Source: Rhodovarius crocodyli (GTDB lineage: Bacteria; Pseudomonadota; Alphaproteobacteria; Acetobacterales; Acetobacteraceae). From it: a stretch of DNA of 64,000 bases. The position numbers and the translations under genes are program-made. Where the stretch lies: positions 62,001-126,000 of the forward strand of contig NZ_SACL01000003.1 of NCBI RefSeq assembly GCF_004005855.1, given 5' to 3'. Positions 48,476 to 57,781 of this stretch are shown one piece after another; position 1 is the stretch's first letter, and the number at the start of each line of letters is the position of its first letter. The notes beneath the pieces were generated by a model. It was not told the origin of the DNA. It made no database searches and saw only the letters and a program-made list of their open reading frames with translations.

Positions 48476-50575
48476 TCAGCGCGCAAACCCCAGGAAGCCG
48501 CGCCCCAGGGCTTCGGCCCGCCCCTCGCGCGACACATCCCACAGCGGGTTGTCCACCCCCAGCCGCTGCCCGCCATCCCGTTGCACCGGCCGCACATTCA
48601 GCGCCGCCCGCGCGCGCGTCTCAGGCCCGAACACGTCGAAGGGCACGCGCACATAGATGCCCTTATCGAAGCTGCCCTCCCCGAAGCGGCGGAACGGCAC
48701 GTCGGTGAAGGTGGCGAAGCCGCCGATCTCGATGCCGTTGGCGAAGCGCCGCCCGGCCTCCAGCGTCACGCCCCAGTCGCCCGCCAGGTAGCGCCCCGCC
48801 CGCACCACGGTGAACACGTTCCACCAGGGCGTGTCCCAGTACAGGGAGGCATGGCCCGTCACCGTCTGGTACCCCAGCGTGGCGAAGCGCTGCCGGTATT
48901 GCCGCTGCGCCACCCAGGCCATGTCCAGCCCGACCGCCACCGAGGACCCCTGCGGCCGCCACAGCACCTCGCCCGAAACGCCCGCATACATGGGTTCCAG
49001 CAACCCCGCCGTGACGCGCGCATACCAGTCGGGCGCGGGGTTCCACAGCCGCTCGGCATACAGCGCCGGGATGGTCGTCTCATGCCGGGCGTACCGCGCG
49101 AAATCGCTGCGCACATGTGGCAGCACGGAGTTGCTGGGCAGCCCGCCATCCAGGTTCTGCGCCAGCGTCTGCTGCACGGAACCCGCGAGGGCGATGCCGT
49201 GCGCGATCTCCACCCGGCCGCCGGCGGCCACCCCCGCCGCATAGCGCGCGCCCGACCGCGCATCGCCCACCTGCAGGGTCACGCGCGGCTCGATGCCCCA
49301 GCTCCAGCGCGGCAGGGGCGCGCGCCAGCCGCCGGGCTCGGGGGTGGCGGGCAGCAGCTGGGCGGCGCCGAACACCTCCTCCGGGCTGCCCTGGCCGCGC
49401 GCCAGCCCCTCCATGCCCTCGCGCATCACCCGCAGCCGGCCGACCACGGCGCCGTTCTGCTCCCATATCAGCTGCAGGCGCTCCACCTGGCCCGGCAGAT
49501 GCGGTTGCGCGGCGCGGGCCACGCGTCCGGCCACCTGGGCCAGGGTGCGGTATCGCCCGCCGCCCAGGGTGATCACGGCTTCCTCGCCCCTGATGTCCAG
49601 CGCCAGCGGCTCGAACCCCGCGCGGCGAAGGGCGGGAAACAGGCCGGCGGCGACGCTTTCGTTGGAGAAGCCTTCGACCGGTGCGGGGCGCGGCGCCATG
49701 GCGGGCGGGGCGCGATCCAGCAGGCGGGGCGGGTCATGCGGGTCCAGCCGGATGCTGGCGCGGGCCAGGAAGTCGGTCCCGTTCACGAAGCTGGCGCCGA
49801 TGTCGAAGTGCTCGTTGCGCCACTGCACGCCCGCGTTCACGCGCGACGCCGCCCGGCCCAGCAACCCGCTGCTGCGCGCCGGATAGCCCCCGCGCTCGTC
49901 ACGCAGCGCGTCGGCGGAATACTCGACCTTCACGCTGAGGCCGGAGAGCTCCCCCAGCGGCGTGCCGATGGCCGGCACATTCCACTCGATGCCGCCGAAG
50001 ATGCCGGCGCGGGGCCCCCGGAACAGGCTGCGCAGATTGGGCACGCCGCCCTCGCCGACATTGCGGGGGCGGGTGCGCATGGCCGACAGCCCGACGCCGA
50101 GCGGGTTGTCGATATCGCTGCCGGTCGCCAGCCGCCCCCAGCCCATGCCCAGGCTGACATCCACCCCCCAGAACCGCTTGGACCCCACGATATACTCGCC
50201 GGCATAGATGCCGGTGCCGATCACGTCCTGCACGCCCACGGCCAGGGCCGGGCGCCAGTCATTCTCGGTCCAGAGCCGGGCGCGCAGGTCGAAGGAGCGG
50301 TCGGTGCTGCGCCCGCGCCCCAGCGTGCCGTTCAGCCTGTCCGTGACGCGGAAGGTGGCCTCCAGGAAGGGCAGGGCCTGCCAGTTCAGGAACCAGAAAT
50401 TGCGCTGCCGCCGCAGCGACATGCCGGTCTCGATCACGCCGTCGCCGCGCATGCGGGCGTTGCGCATCTCTATCAGCCCCATGCCGCCGAAATTCGATCC
50501 GGTGGGTTCGATCTCCTCGGCGGCCCGGGCCGGTGCGGCCAGCAGCAGAAGGAGGGCAAGGGCCCTCAGCTTCAC
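48476..50575 (-). CDS. YjbH-type outer-membrane exopolysaccharide protein
   Basis: A 699-residue exported protein of the YjbH (DUF940) family, predicted outer-membrane beta-barrel. The signal peptide follows a GTG start at 50575 (VKLRALALLLLLAAPARA). The mature start GSNFGGMGLIEMRNARM, the TEND-WRPALAVGVQDVIGTG region and many aromatic-rich alternating strands fit the family. GTG overlaps the stop of the export-protein gene (GTGA), a strong argument for this start. In E. coli yjbEFGH is tied to an unknown exopolysaccharide; here only YjbH and the SLBB protein are present. Confidence 0.85.
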   Translation of the reverse strand: MKLRALALLLLLAAPARAAEEIEPTGSNFGGMGLIEMRNARMRGDGVIETGMSLRRQRNFWFLNWQALPFLEATFRVTDRLNGTLGRGRSTDRSFDLRARLWTENDWRPALAVGVQDVIGTGIYAGEYIVGSKRFWGVDVSLGMGWGRLATGSDIDNPLGVGLSAMRTRPRNVGEGGVPNLRSLFRGPRAGIFGGIEWNVPAIGTPLGELSGLSVKVEYSADALRDERGGYPARSSGLLGRAASRVNAGVQWRNEHFDIGASFVNGTDFLARASIRLDPHDPPRLLDRAPPAMAPRPAPVEGFSNESVAAGLFPALRRAGFEPLALDIRGEEAVITLGGGRYRTLAQVAGRVARAAQPHLPGQVERLQLIWEQNGAVVGRLRVMREGMEGLARGQGSPEEVFGAAQLLPATPEPGGWRAPLPRWSWGIEPRVTLQVGDARSGARYAAGVAAGGRVEIAHGIALAGSVQQTLAQNLDGGLPSNSVLPHVRSDFARYARHETTIPALYAERLWNPAPDWYARVTAGLLEPMYAGVSGEVLWRPQGSSVAVGLDMAWVAQRQYRQRFATLGYQTVTGHASLYWDTPWWNVFTVVRAGRYLAGDWGVTLEAGRRFANGIEIGGFATFTDVPFRRFGEGSFDKGIYVRVPFDVFGPETRARAALNVRPVQRDGGQRLGVDNPLWDVSREGRAEALGRGFLGFAR

Positions 50576-53340
50576 CTGCCTTGCCTTGAGATCACGGCCA
50601 GCGCGGCCGCCGAGATCGCCACCTGCCCGAACACGCTCGTCAGGTCGCGCAGGATGCCCCAATTCTCGTAGGGCGAGGGGTCCTGCGGGACCACCAGCAC
50701 GGAACCCGGCGGCACCGGCGGCCCACCCGCCTGCCAGGCGCCGAGCCCCGCCGGCACCGATGTCCCGTTCGGCAGCACGATGAAGGCGCGGGAGGCATCG
50801 GCGAAGCGCTGCGGCCCGCCGGCGGCGCGCACATAGCGTTCCGCCCGCCAGCCGGTGGTGAATTGCAGGCTGCCCGGATTCAGCACGCTGCCCACCACCG
50901 TCACCTCATTGGGGCGCTTGGGCATCACGATCAGGTCGCCGGGTTCCAGCAGGACGTCCAGCTCCGGGCGCCCGGCCAGCACCACGGGGTTGGCCTCCAC
51001 GACCAGGCGCCCCGCCGCGCGGGCCTGGCGCAGGGCGGTCGCCATCTCACGCCCTGCCGAGATCGCGCCGCCGATGTCGCTGGTGCCGGCGCGCGTGCCC
51101 GCCACCGCCTGGCCGGCGGCCACCTGCATCAGCCCCTGTTCCAGCTCCCGCGCCGTGCGGTCGAAGCCGTCCTGCTGGCGCTGGCGCACGCTTTCGCGCG
51201 TCAGGATCGCGCCATAGGGGTATGCCTGGGGCGTGAGGCCGCCCGCGCGGGCGATCAGTTCCGACAGGCGCTCCCCACGCCGGATGTCGTACACGCCGGG
51301 GCGCAGGAATTCGCCCATCACCGTCACGGGGCCCACCTCGCGGTCCGTGAAGCCGCGCGGAATGCGCAGCGCGTCGCGCGGGGAGAGCCTGACGGCGGCG
51401 AAGTTGCGGCTGACGAGGTCCAGCGTGGTGCGGTTGAGCGGGATGGAGCCGGTCTGTTCCGCGGGCTCCCGCGACAGCTCGATCGAGGCGAGGTCGGCGG
51501 TGTCGGTCACCTGGCCCGCGGCCTCCAGCACCGCCTCCATGCTGGTGCCGTCCATCACCGGGTACAGGCCGGGCAGGCGTACCTCGCCCAGCAGCAGCAC
51601 GGACTGGTCCAGCAGGAAGGCCAGCAGGTTCGGGTAGTCGATGAAGATCTGCGGGCAGGGGGTGGTGCCGTAATCAGGGAAGCCCGCCGCGCGCGCATGG
51701 GCGAAGCGCTGCGGCGCGCTGCGGGCGGCGACGACCAGCTGCGTCAGGGCCGGGCACTCGCCGTCCATGGGTGCGGCGGCGGGCGCGGGCGCGCCAAGGG
51801 GGGCACCAGCGGGGGTACCCGTGGGGGCACCAGCGGGGGAAGCAGTGGCCACCCCCTCGCCGCGCAGGGCGCGCTGCACGGCGGGGCTGGCCAGCCACTG
51901 CACATCCGACAGGCCGAGCAGAATGACCTCATCGCCTTCCTGCAGCCGCACATCCGGCCCGCCGGCGAGCAGCCGCCCCAGGTCGAAGGGCATCAGCCGG
52001 CGCACGCGGGTGCGCGCCTCCGCCCGCCAGATCAGCCCCATGCGGATATAGGGGTCGGGGCGGACCATGCGCGGGTCGCTGATCAGCCCGCGCAGGCTGG
52101 CCCCGCGCCCGGCCGAGGCGCGGGTCAGCGGCGTGCCGACATGGCCCGACAGGCGCAGGCCGCCCGCCTGGGCATCGACGCCCGGCTGCACCATCAGCGC
52201 ATCGCCCCGGCGCAGCGCGTCGCGGGCCGCCATCTCGCGGAAGCTGCGGCGGCCCTCGGAATCGGTGGTCTCCAGCAGGAAGCGGTTGCCGCTGGGGCGC
52301 AGCGCCTCGCCGGCCAGGGACAGCATGGTGTTGAGCGGCTGGGTGGCCGCGCGGGCGGGCAGTTCATAGATGCCGGGGCGCGACACCTCGCCGCCGATGG
52401 CCACCAGCGCGCCCACCGGCGGCACCAGGATGCGCTCGCCTTCCAGGATGCGCAGGTCGGGCTGCGGGCCGCCTTCGCCCGCGATGACCGGGTACAGGTC
52501 CACGCTGCGGTTGCCGACGCGGATGGCGCGCAGGGACCCCGTGCGGCGCGGGCCGCCCGCGCTCATCAGCGCGTCCAGCACGGTGGCGAGCGGCGAGAGC
52601 ACCACCATGCCCGGCCGTGCCACCTCACCGCCCACGAAGACCGCGACCTGGCGCAGCTGCCCGATGGAGACAAAGACCTCGCTGCCCGGAAAATCGCGCG
52701 CGGTGCGGGCGCTCAGGTCGTCGCGCACGTCGCGCAGGGTGCGGCCGGCGGCGGGCACGGGCTGCATGTCGGGCAGGATCAGCTGCCCCTCGCGGTTCAC
52801 CCGCGCCGAGACGCTGTGCCGGGCGCGGCCACGGAAGTTCAGCACCACCTCATCGTCGCGGCCCAGCACGTAATCCTCGGGCACCGCGCCGAAGCCGACG
52901 CCGGTGGTGGCGCCAGGGATGGTGCTGCGGAAACTGTCATAGCCGAACTGCCGCAGCGGCGGCGTGACGGGCAGGCGCGCCGCGAAAAACGCCTCAGCCG
53001 GGGAGAGCGGTTCGTCGGGCTGGGCAGGCCGGGCGACGGGCGGTTGCGGCGCCAGGGCGGCCGCGGGCGGCGTCATCGGCGAAGGCTGAGGCTGGCCCGG
53101 CGTGCCGCCCGGCGCCACGGCCCCGGCATCCAGCAGGCGCTGCAGAATGTCCTGCTGCGCGCCGCCCGGCAGGCTGGGAATGGCCGCCCCGCCCGGCAGC
53201 GCCGGCGGCAGGCCCGGCACGGTCCCCGGCAGGCTGGGCGCCGACAACAGCGCCCCGCCGGGCTGCTGCGCGTATGCAGGCCCGAGAATCATCCCGGGAA
53301 TCAGCGCGCTGGATAAAATTAGACGACATGCCTGCCTCAT
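50572..53340 (-). CDS. Large Wza-like polysaccharide export protein with multiple SLBB repeats
   Basis: A 922-residue secretin-like export protein, more than twice the length of E. coli Wza. In order: signal peptide (about 1-25), a Pro/Gly/Ala-rich region (about 26-130), the polysaccharide-export domain (DYVLGRDDEVVLNFRGRAR), and about six SLBB-like units. The SLBB units are marked by VGGEVARPGMVV, IGGEVSRPGIYEL, LSGHVGTPLTRA, LGEVRLPGLYPV, VMGEFLRPGVYDI and VVGSVLNPGSLQF. A Pro/Ala/Gly linker interrupts them (around residue 500), and a C-terminal hydrophobic helix (VFGQVAISAAALAVI) ends the protein. No lipobox is visible. It overlaps yjbH by four bases and is divergent from the heparinase-type gene. 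Confidence 0.87.
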   Translation of the reverse strand: MRQACRLILSSALIPGMILGPAYAQQPGGALLSAPSLPGTVPGLPPALPGGAAIPSLPGGAQQDILQRLLDAGAVAPGGTPGQPQPSPMTPPAAALAPQPPVARPAQPDEPLSPAEAFFAARLPVTPPLRQFGYDSFRSTIPGATTGVGFGAVPEDYVLGRDDEVVLNFRGRARHSVSARVNREGQLILPDMQPVPAAGRTLRDVRDDLSARTARDFPGSEVFVSIGQLRQVAVFVGGEVARPGMVVLSPLATVLDALMSAGGPRRTGSLRAIRVGNRSVDLYPVIAGEGGPQPDLRILEGERILVPPVGALVAIGGEVSRPGIYELPARAATQPLNTMLSLAGEALRPSGNRFLLETTDSEGRRSFREMAARDALRRGDALMVQPGVDAQAGGLRLSGHVGTPLTRASAGRGASLRGLISDPRMVRPDPYIRMGLIWRAEARTRVRRLMPFDLGRLLAGGPDVRLQEGDEVILLGLSDVQWLASPAVQRALRGEGVATASPAGAPTGTPAGAPLGAPAPAAAPMDGECPALTQLVVAARSAPQRFAHARAAGFPDYGTTPCPQIFIDYPNLLAFLLDQSVLLLGEVRLPGLYPVMDGTSMEAVLEAAGQVTDTADLASIELSREPAEQTGSIPLNRTTLDLVSRNFAAVRLSPRDALRIPRGFTDREVGPVTVMGEFLRPGVYDIRRGERLSELIARAGGLTPQAYPYGAILTRESVRQRQQDGFDRTARELEQGLMQVAAGQAVAGTRAGTSDIGGAISAGREMATALRQARAAGRLVVEANPVVLAGRPELDVLLEPGDLIVMPKRPNEVTVVGSVLNPGSLQFTTGWRAERYVRAAGGPQRFADASRAFIVLPNGTSVPAGLGAWQAGGPPVPPGSVLVVPQDPSPYENWGILRDLTSVFGQVAISAAALAVISRQGR

Positions 53341-53414
53341 CACGCGGCAGATGTTATCTCAGGGTGGTGAAGACTCCCAGCGCCACAACCTTAAAGAGAG
53401 GAAATCGGCTGCTT

Positions 53415-54818
53415 ATGGCCGATGCCGCGTGGCGGCTGGGCTTTCGCAATGTAGGGTTGGGGCTGTGGGGCAAGGGGCCCGGCCATTGGCTGGCCGGGCG
53501 GCGGCTGGGGGTGAGCCTCGCGAACCCCCTCGGCGGCGCCGATATCCGACCGCTGTGGGAGGCGAATCGCTGGACCGTTCTGCCCCCGGCCCCTGAGGCC
53601 TTCTGCCGTGGCTGGATGGCCGAGAACCCGCCTTTCCAGGGCCCCAACTGGTTGTGCGGGCAGGAGGCGGCGCTGCGCGTGCTGCACCTGGCGCCCCTGC
53701 TGCCGCCCGAGCTGCCGGCTTGGGCGCGCGAGGTGGTGGCCGCCCATGCCCGACGCATCGCGGCCAACCCCGCCTATGCCCTGGCGCAGGACAACAACCA
53801 CCCGATCAGCGAGGCGGCGGGGCTGCTGGCCTGCCGGTTGCTGCTGGGCGGGGATGCGCGCCGGGCGTCCCGCGCGCTGGACCGTTCGGTGGCCCGGCTG
53901 GTGGGCCCCGATGGCGGCTTCGCCCAGCCGAGCCCCGCCTATCACCGGCTGATGCTGGATGTGCTGACCGCCGTGGAGGCGCTGCGCCGGCAACGCGGCG
54001 GCCCGCCCGCCGCGCCCGTCACGCTGGAACGGGCAGCGGCGGCGGCGCGTGTCCTGGCGCAGCTGGCCTGCCCCGAGACGGGCGCCCTGCCGCGTATCGG
54101 CCACCAGGACGGCTCGGCCTTCGACGGCCAGCCGGAGGACGCGCGCGGCAGCCTGGGGCGCGCCGCCGCCCTGTTCGGCGCGCCTTCGACCAATGCCGAA
54201 TGGCAGTCGGCCGGTTATCGCGGCTGGGCGTCGGGGCAGGCGCGCGCGGTGATGCGCCAGGGGCCGCTGCGCTTTCGCCCCGGCCATGCGGATCTGCTGC
54301 ATCTGGACCTGTGGGACGGCCCGCTGAACCTGCTGCGCGACGGCGGGACCGGCGCCTACAACCCCGCGCCCGCCGATGCGTGGTGGCTGGACTATTTCCC
54401 CTCCACCGCCGCCCACAACACGGTGGAGTTCGACGGGCACGACCAGATGCCGCGCGTCTCGCGCTTCCTGCACGCGCGCTGGGCGCGGGGCGGAGAGGGC
54501 TGGGTGCGGGATTACGCCGGCAACCTGCACCGGCGCGCGGTGGCGGCGCGGGGGCGGGAATGGCGGGTGCGGGATGAGCTGGAAGGCCCCTTCGCCTCGG
54601 CCGCGCTGCGCTGGCGGCTGGCGCCAGGTGAATGGCGCCTGGTCGGGCAGGGGGTGGAAAGCAGTCTGGGGCGCATCGCCGTGACGGCCGATGCGCCGGT
54701 ATCCGTCACGCTGGAAGCGGGCTGGGAAAGCCTGGCCTATGGCCAGGTATCGCCCTGCCCGGTGCTAGTGGCACGGGGTAGGGCGGGTTGGGTCGAAACC
54801 CTGGTGACGCTGCCCTAG
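53415..54818 (+). CDS. Heparinase II/III-family polysaccharide lyase-like protein
   Basis: A 467-residue protein with an N-terminal alpha-helical toroid (about 40-270; ALAQDNNHPISEAAGLLACR, HRLMLDVLTAVEALR) and a C-terminal beta-sandwich (about 300-467; YFPSTAAHNTVEFDGHDQM, the heparinase II/III histidine region). Such lyases cut acidic polysaccharides or process exopolysaccharide. No clear signal peptide is seen from the ATG at 53415; GTG near 53364 could extend it. Adjacent and divergent to the export/YjbH operon, so its substrate may be the exported polymer (inference). Confidence 0.82.
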   Translation: MADAAWRLGFRNVGLGLWGKGPGHWLAGRRLGVSLANPLGGADIRPLWEANRWTVLPPAPEAFCRGWMAENPPFQGPNWLCGQEAALRVLHLAPLLPPELPAWAREVVAAHARRIAANPAYALAQDNNHPISEAAGLLACRLLLGGDARRASRALDRSVARLVGPDGGFAQPSPAYHRLMLDVLTAVEALRRQRGGPPAAPVTLERAAAAARVLAQLACPETGALPRIGHQDGSAFDGQPEDARGSLGRAAALFGAPSTNAEWQSAGYRGWASGQARAVMRQGPLRFRPGHADLLHLDLWDGPLNLLRDGGTGAYNPAPADAWWLDYFPSTAAHNTVEFDGHDQMPRVSRFLHARWARGGEGWVRDYAGNLHRRAVAARGREWRVRDELEGPFASAALRWRLAPGEWRLVGQGVESSLGRIAVTADAPVSVTLEAGWESLAYGQVSPCPVLVARGRAGWVETLVTLP

Positions 54819-56098
54819 CCCTCGCGGCCTGCGGTATCGACCGCCGTGCGGCGGATCGGGCGGGCGGGCTGCGCCGGCACGGCCGGGCGCATTTCCACCG
54901 TGCGGGGCCGCACGGGCTGGGCGCGCGGCGAGCTGGCGACGGCCGGCCGCGGGCGGGCTGCCGGGCGGGTCGAGGCCTCACGCACCGCGCGGGCGGCGGG
55001 CACCGGGCGAACCGGGGCAGAGCGCGCCAGCGTGTGCCGGGCGGGTGCGGCATGGCGGCCGGCGCGCGTGGCGGCGGCGCTACCCTGGGCGCTCCCCTGG
55101 GCGCTCCCTTGGGCCACCACGCGCTGCGGCGCGCGGCCGGTGCGGGCCGCGGCATGCGCCACCGGGCGGGCCGGGGGCTCCGCCGGGCGCATGTTGCCGC
55201 GATTGGTGGCCAGCGCGTCATAGCTGTTGGGCCGGCGCGCGACGCCGGAGCGGGTGAAGCCATCGTCCAGCAGTTCCGCCATGTGGCGGTCGCGCTCGAT
55301 CCAGCTGCCGCCACCCATCACCACGCCCACCAGCCGCACGCCGTCGCGCTGGGCCGAGGTCACGATGTTGAAGCCGCTGAGGCGGGTGTAGCCGGTCTTG
55401 ATGCCGTCCACGCCGTCATAGCTGGACAGCATGTGGTTGTGGTTGTGGATCGGCCGGTTGTTCCAGCGGAAATGCGTGGTGGCGAAATAGCGGTACTGCG
55501 TCGGGAAATCCGCCATCAGGCGGCGGCCCAGCGTCGCCATGTCGCGCGCCGTGGTGGTCTGCTCGGGGTCCGGCAGGCCGGAGGCATTGCGGAAGGTCGT
55601 GCGCGTCATGCCCATGCTGCGCGCGCGGTTCGTCATCATCTGGGCGAAGCGTTCCTCGCTGCCGCCCAGCAGCTCACCGATCGCGGTCGCGACGTCATTG
55701 GCGGAACGCGTGACGACGGCGAGGATGGCGTCCTCCAGCTCCAGCGAGTAGCCGGCCGGCACGCCCAGCTTGGAGGGCGGGCGCGAGGCGGCCTCGGCGG
55801 ACATCGGGACGCGCGTGCCGGCCGGGACGCGGCCGTCGCGCATCGCCTCGAACAGCATGTACAGCGTCATCATCTTGGTCAGGCTGGCCGGGAAGCGGGG
55901 CTCGTCCGGGTTCGCGGAGGTGATGGCGTTGCCGCGGGCATCCAGAACGATGGAGGAATAATTCAGCCGGTTCTCGATGCCTGCCTGGGCCGCGCGGGCC
56001 GCGACCAGCCCGGTGGCCAGCGTGCACACCGCCATCAAACCGGAAGCCCAACGGGCGAGCCCGCCGCGTGCGAGAGCCGCCATGCGCGTTGCCGTCAT
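54815..56098 (-). CDS. D-alanyl-D-alanine carboxypeptidase (PBP5/6-type), with basic C-terminal tail
   Basis: A 427-residue periplasmic serine peptidase S11 that trims the terminal D-Ala of peptidoglycan stem peptides. The signal region (about 1-40) is followed by the catalytic SLTK motif (Ser72, Lys75), SAN in TRSANDVATAI and KTG in DGIKTGYTRLSGFNI. After about residue 300 a 125-residue Ala/Pro/Arg-rich tail replaces the usual PBP5 C-terminal domain and includes three tandem QGSA units. The tail has no amphipathic anchor like PBP5. ATG at 56098 is chosen over upstream options. Overlaps the convergent lyase gene by 4 bases. Confidence 0.92.
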   Translation of the reverse strand: MTATRMAALARGGLARWASGLMAVCTLATGLVAARAAQAGIENRLNYSSIVLDARGNAITSANPDEPRFPASLTKMMTLYMLFEAMRDGRVPAGTRVPMSAEAASRPPSKLGVPAGYSLELEDAILAVVTRSANDVATAIGELLGGSEERFAQMMTNRARSMGMTRTTFRNASGLPDPEQTTTARDMATLGRRLMADFPTQYRYFATTHFRWNNRPIHNHNHMLSSYDGVDGIKTGYTRLSGFNIVTSAQRDGVRLVGVVMGGGSWIERDRHMAELLDDGFTRSGVARRPNSYDALATNRGNMRPAEPPARPVAHAAARTGRAPQRVVAQGSAQGSAQGSAAATRAGRHAAPARHTLARSAPVRPVPAARAVREASTRPAARPRPAVASSPRAQPVRPRTVEMRPAVPAQPARPIRRTAVDTAGREG

Positions 56099-56539
56099 TC
56101 CATTCTTCCCCAACCCTGGCGGCAGCCGGCCGGCTGCGCCACCCCCTGAACATCGCCCCGGCGCCGCCCAGGCGCCCGGAGAGGCCGCATACCACCCCCG
56201 CGATATGTGACACCCGCAGGGTAGCGGCATGGGGGTGTCGCTGTCCACCTCATGTTTCCAAATTTTTCTGTGGCGATATCAAGTGCTTGTTGAGGAAATC
56301 TACGACATTGCGTGATGTAAACGGTTTTTGTGCAACGCACAAAAAAGAGCTTGCATTCGGTATGGGCGGCTCCTACATGGCGGACATGTTGCAGCGCACA
56401 AAAAAGCTTGCGACAGATCGCCGAGAGTAGCTACTATGCGGCGCATCATGTCGTAGCATGATGTGACTGTGCCTTCCCGGGGCCTTTCCTCTGCCCCTCA
56501 AACCCCACGCAGCCCGGGCACTCCGGGCAGGAGCCCGAG
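56099..56539. promoter_or_regulatory. Gene-free region with palindromic elements upstream of the phasin gene
   Basis: This 441-base gap carries the promoters of two divergent genes. A perfect 21-bp palindrome is at 56325-56345 (arms TTTTTGTGC and GCACAAAAA, spacer AAC). A related sequence, TGCAGCGCACAAAAAAGC, starts at 56390, 59 bases after TGCAACGCACAAAAAAG at 56331. These lie about 130-215 bases before the phasin ATG and are typical in style of binding sites for the polyhydroxyalkanoate regulator PhaR, which recognises TGCA/GCA-rich sites. That role is inference. Confidence 0.6.
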
Positions 56540-57076
56540 ATGAGCGCCACCACCAAGAAGATCGCCGCGGTCCCGATGACCGCCCCCACCGCCGCCGACG
56601 TGACCAAGATGGTCAGCGACAGCAGCGCCCAGGCCCAGAAGTTCTTCGCCGACGGCACGGCCCAGGCCCGCGCCGCGATGGAGAAGGGCGTCGAGGAGGC
56701 CCAGAAGGCCGCCGCCCAGTTCGTGAAGGCCGGCGAGGACGCCGTCGAGTTCAGCCGCGGCAACGTCGAGGCGATGACCCAGGCCGCCCAGTTCTACTTC
56801 ACCGGCATGCAGGACCTGTCCCGCCAGGCGATCGCCTCCGCGCAGTCCCTGTCCGAGCAGACGATCGAGGGCGTGAAGGCGATGTCCGCCGCGAAGTCCC
56901 TGAAGGACGTGACGGAGCTGCAGACCACGCTGTTCCGCACCGCCTTCGAGAAGTCGGTCGCCGACATGAAGGCCCTGCATGAGGCCTCCGTGAAGCTCGC
57001 CGAGGGCAGCTTCGCCCCGATCTCCGCCCGCTTCACCCTGGCGGTCGAGAAGTTCGCGAAGCCGGTCGCCGCGTAA
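56540..57076 (+). CDS. Phasin (PHA-granule-associated protein)
   Basis: A 178-residue phasin-family protein. Most of it is amphipathic helix with an Ala/Glu/Lys bias ([59 protein letters not shown]). It coats polyhydroxyalkanoate granules and prevents coalescence. GGAG precedes the ATG. A perfect palindrome lies upstream and a strong terminator follows, so it is a single-gene unit. Confidence 0.92.
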   Translation: MSATTKKIAAVPMTAPTAADVTKMVSDSSAQAQKFFADGTAQARAAMEKGVEEAQKAAAQFVKAGEDAVEFSRGNVEAMTQAAQFYFTGMQDLSRQAIASAQSLSEQTIEGVKAMSAAKSLKDVTELQTTLFRTAFEKSVADMKALHEASVKLAEGSFAPISARFTLAVEKFAKPVAA

Positions 57077-57109
57077 TTTCAGCCTCCTCTCCTCCCAGGC
57101 TGAACCCGG

Positions 57110-57146
57110 GCCCGGCTGGCGGAATCTCCGCTGGCCGGGCTTTTTT
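57110..57146 (+). terminator. Intrinsic terminator of the phasin gene
   Basis: A 13-bp stem with wobble pairs (CCCGGCTGGCGGA with TCCGCTGGCCGGG, loop ATC) followed by CTTTTTT. Begins 34 bases after the stop codon. Confidence 0.9.
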
Positions 57147-57336
57147 GTGGCGGCGGAAACGCGCCGTTACACCAAACTTATACCGTCGGTGCGCGACACC
57201 CTTCACTCTGGGCACGCAGAACCGATATTCTCACCATGCCGCAGCAGCGAACTTCGCCGGGGCATCCCGGCCGGATTCGCGGTTTTGGCATCTGGCCGGG
57301 CTTTTTGGGCATGATAGCGTAATGGGCATGACACGG
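57147..57336 (+). ncRNA. Possible small RNA or attenuated clpS leader ending in a second terminator
   Basis: Between the phasin terminator and clpS lies a 190-base stretch that itself ends in a terminator-like hairpin (CCCGGCC 57267-57273, GGCCGGG 57294-57300, then CTTTTT to 57306). The 15-base tail CTGGCCGGGCTTTTT is identical to that of the phasin terminator (57131-57145). A TTATAC box at 57178-57183 could be a promoter -10. Either a roughly 115-nt RNA or an attenuator of clpS is possible. No coding potential seen. Confidence 0.4.
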
Positions 57337-57675
57337 ATGAGCGACGACAAGGATCAGAACGGCGGCGGGGCGCCGGGCGGGCCGAATACCTCGGTCGTCA
57401 CCAAGCCGCGGCCGAAGACCAAGAAGCCGGCCATGTACAAGGTGCTGATGCTGAACGACGACTACACGCCCATGGAGTTCGTCGTGCACGTCCTGGAACG
57501 CTTCTTCCAGAAGAACCGGGACGAGGCGACGCGCATCATGCTGCACGTCCATCGCCGCGGCGTGGGGGTATGCGGGGTCTTCACCTATGAGGTTGCCGAA
57601 ACGAAGGTGACACAAGTGATGGACCTGGCGCGCCAGAACCAGCATCCTCTGCAGTGCACGATCGAAAAAGAGTGA
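57337..57675 (+). CDS. clpS: ATP-dependent Clp protease adaptor ClpS
   Basis: N-end-rule adaptor that hands substrates to ClpAP. The 112-residue protein has an unstructured N-terminus and the ClpS core: [20 protein letters not shown], the helix ending [21 protein letters not shown], then [17 protein letters not shown] choose ATG 57337 (MSDDKDQN) by family comparison; ATGs at 57322 and 57328 are alternatives. clpA follows 106 bases later. Confidence 0.96.
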   Translation: MSDDKDQNGGGAPGGPNTSVVTKPRPKTKKPAMYKVLMLNDDYTPMEFVVHVLERFFQKNRDEATRIMLHVHRRGVGVCGVFTYEVAETKVTQVMDLARQNQHPLQCTIEKE

Positions 57676-57781
57676 CCCGTTCCGTGCAGGCATTTTTCAA
57701 GATTTTGACGGAAGCCGGGAGAGACACCAACTGAGTCCCGGATACGGGGTTTATACCCCGAGATGAAAAGGAGCGTTGACC

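Noticed and set aside
51780-51850. Tandem GGGGGCACCAGC-like repeat in the SLBB gene
   Set aside because: Codes for the Pro/Ala/Gly linker of the protein; no evidence of an independent element.
48326-53316. Long plus-strand frames opposite yjbH and the SLBB protein
   Set aside because: Shadows of the real minus-strand genes, which carry family motifs and a coupled GTGA overlap.
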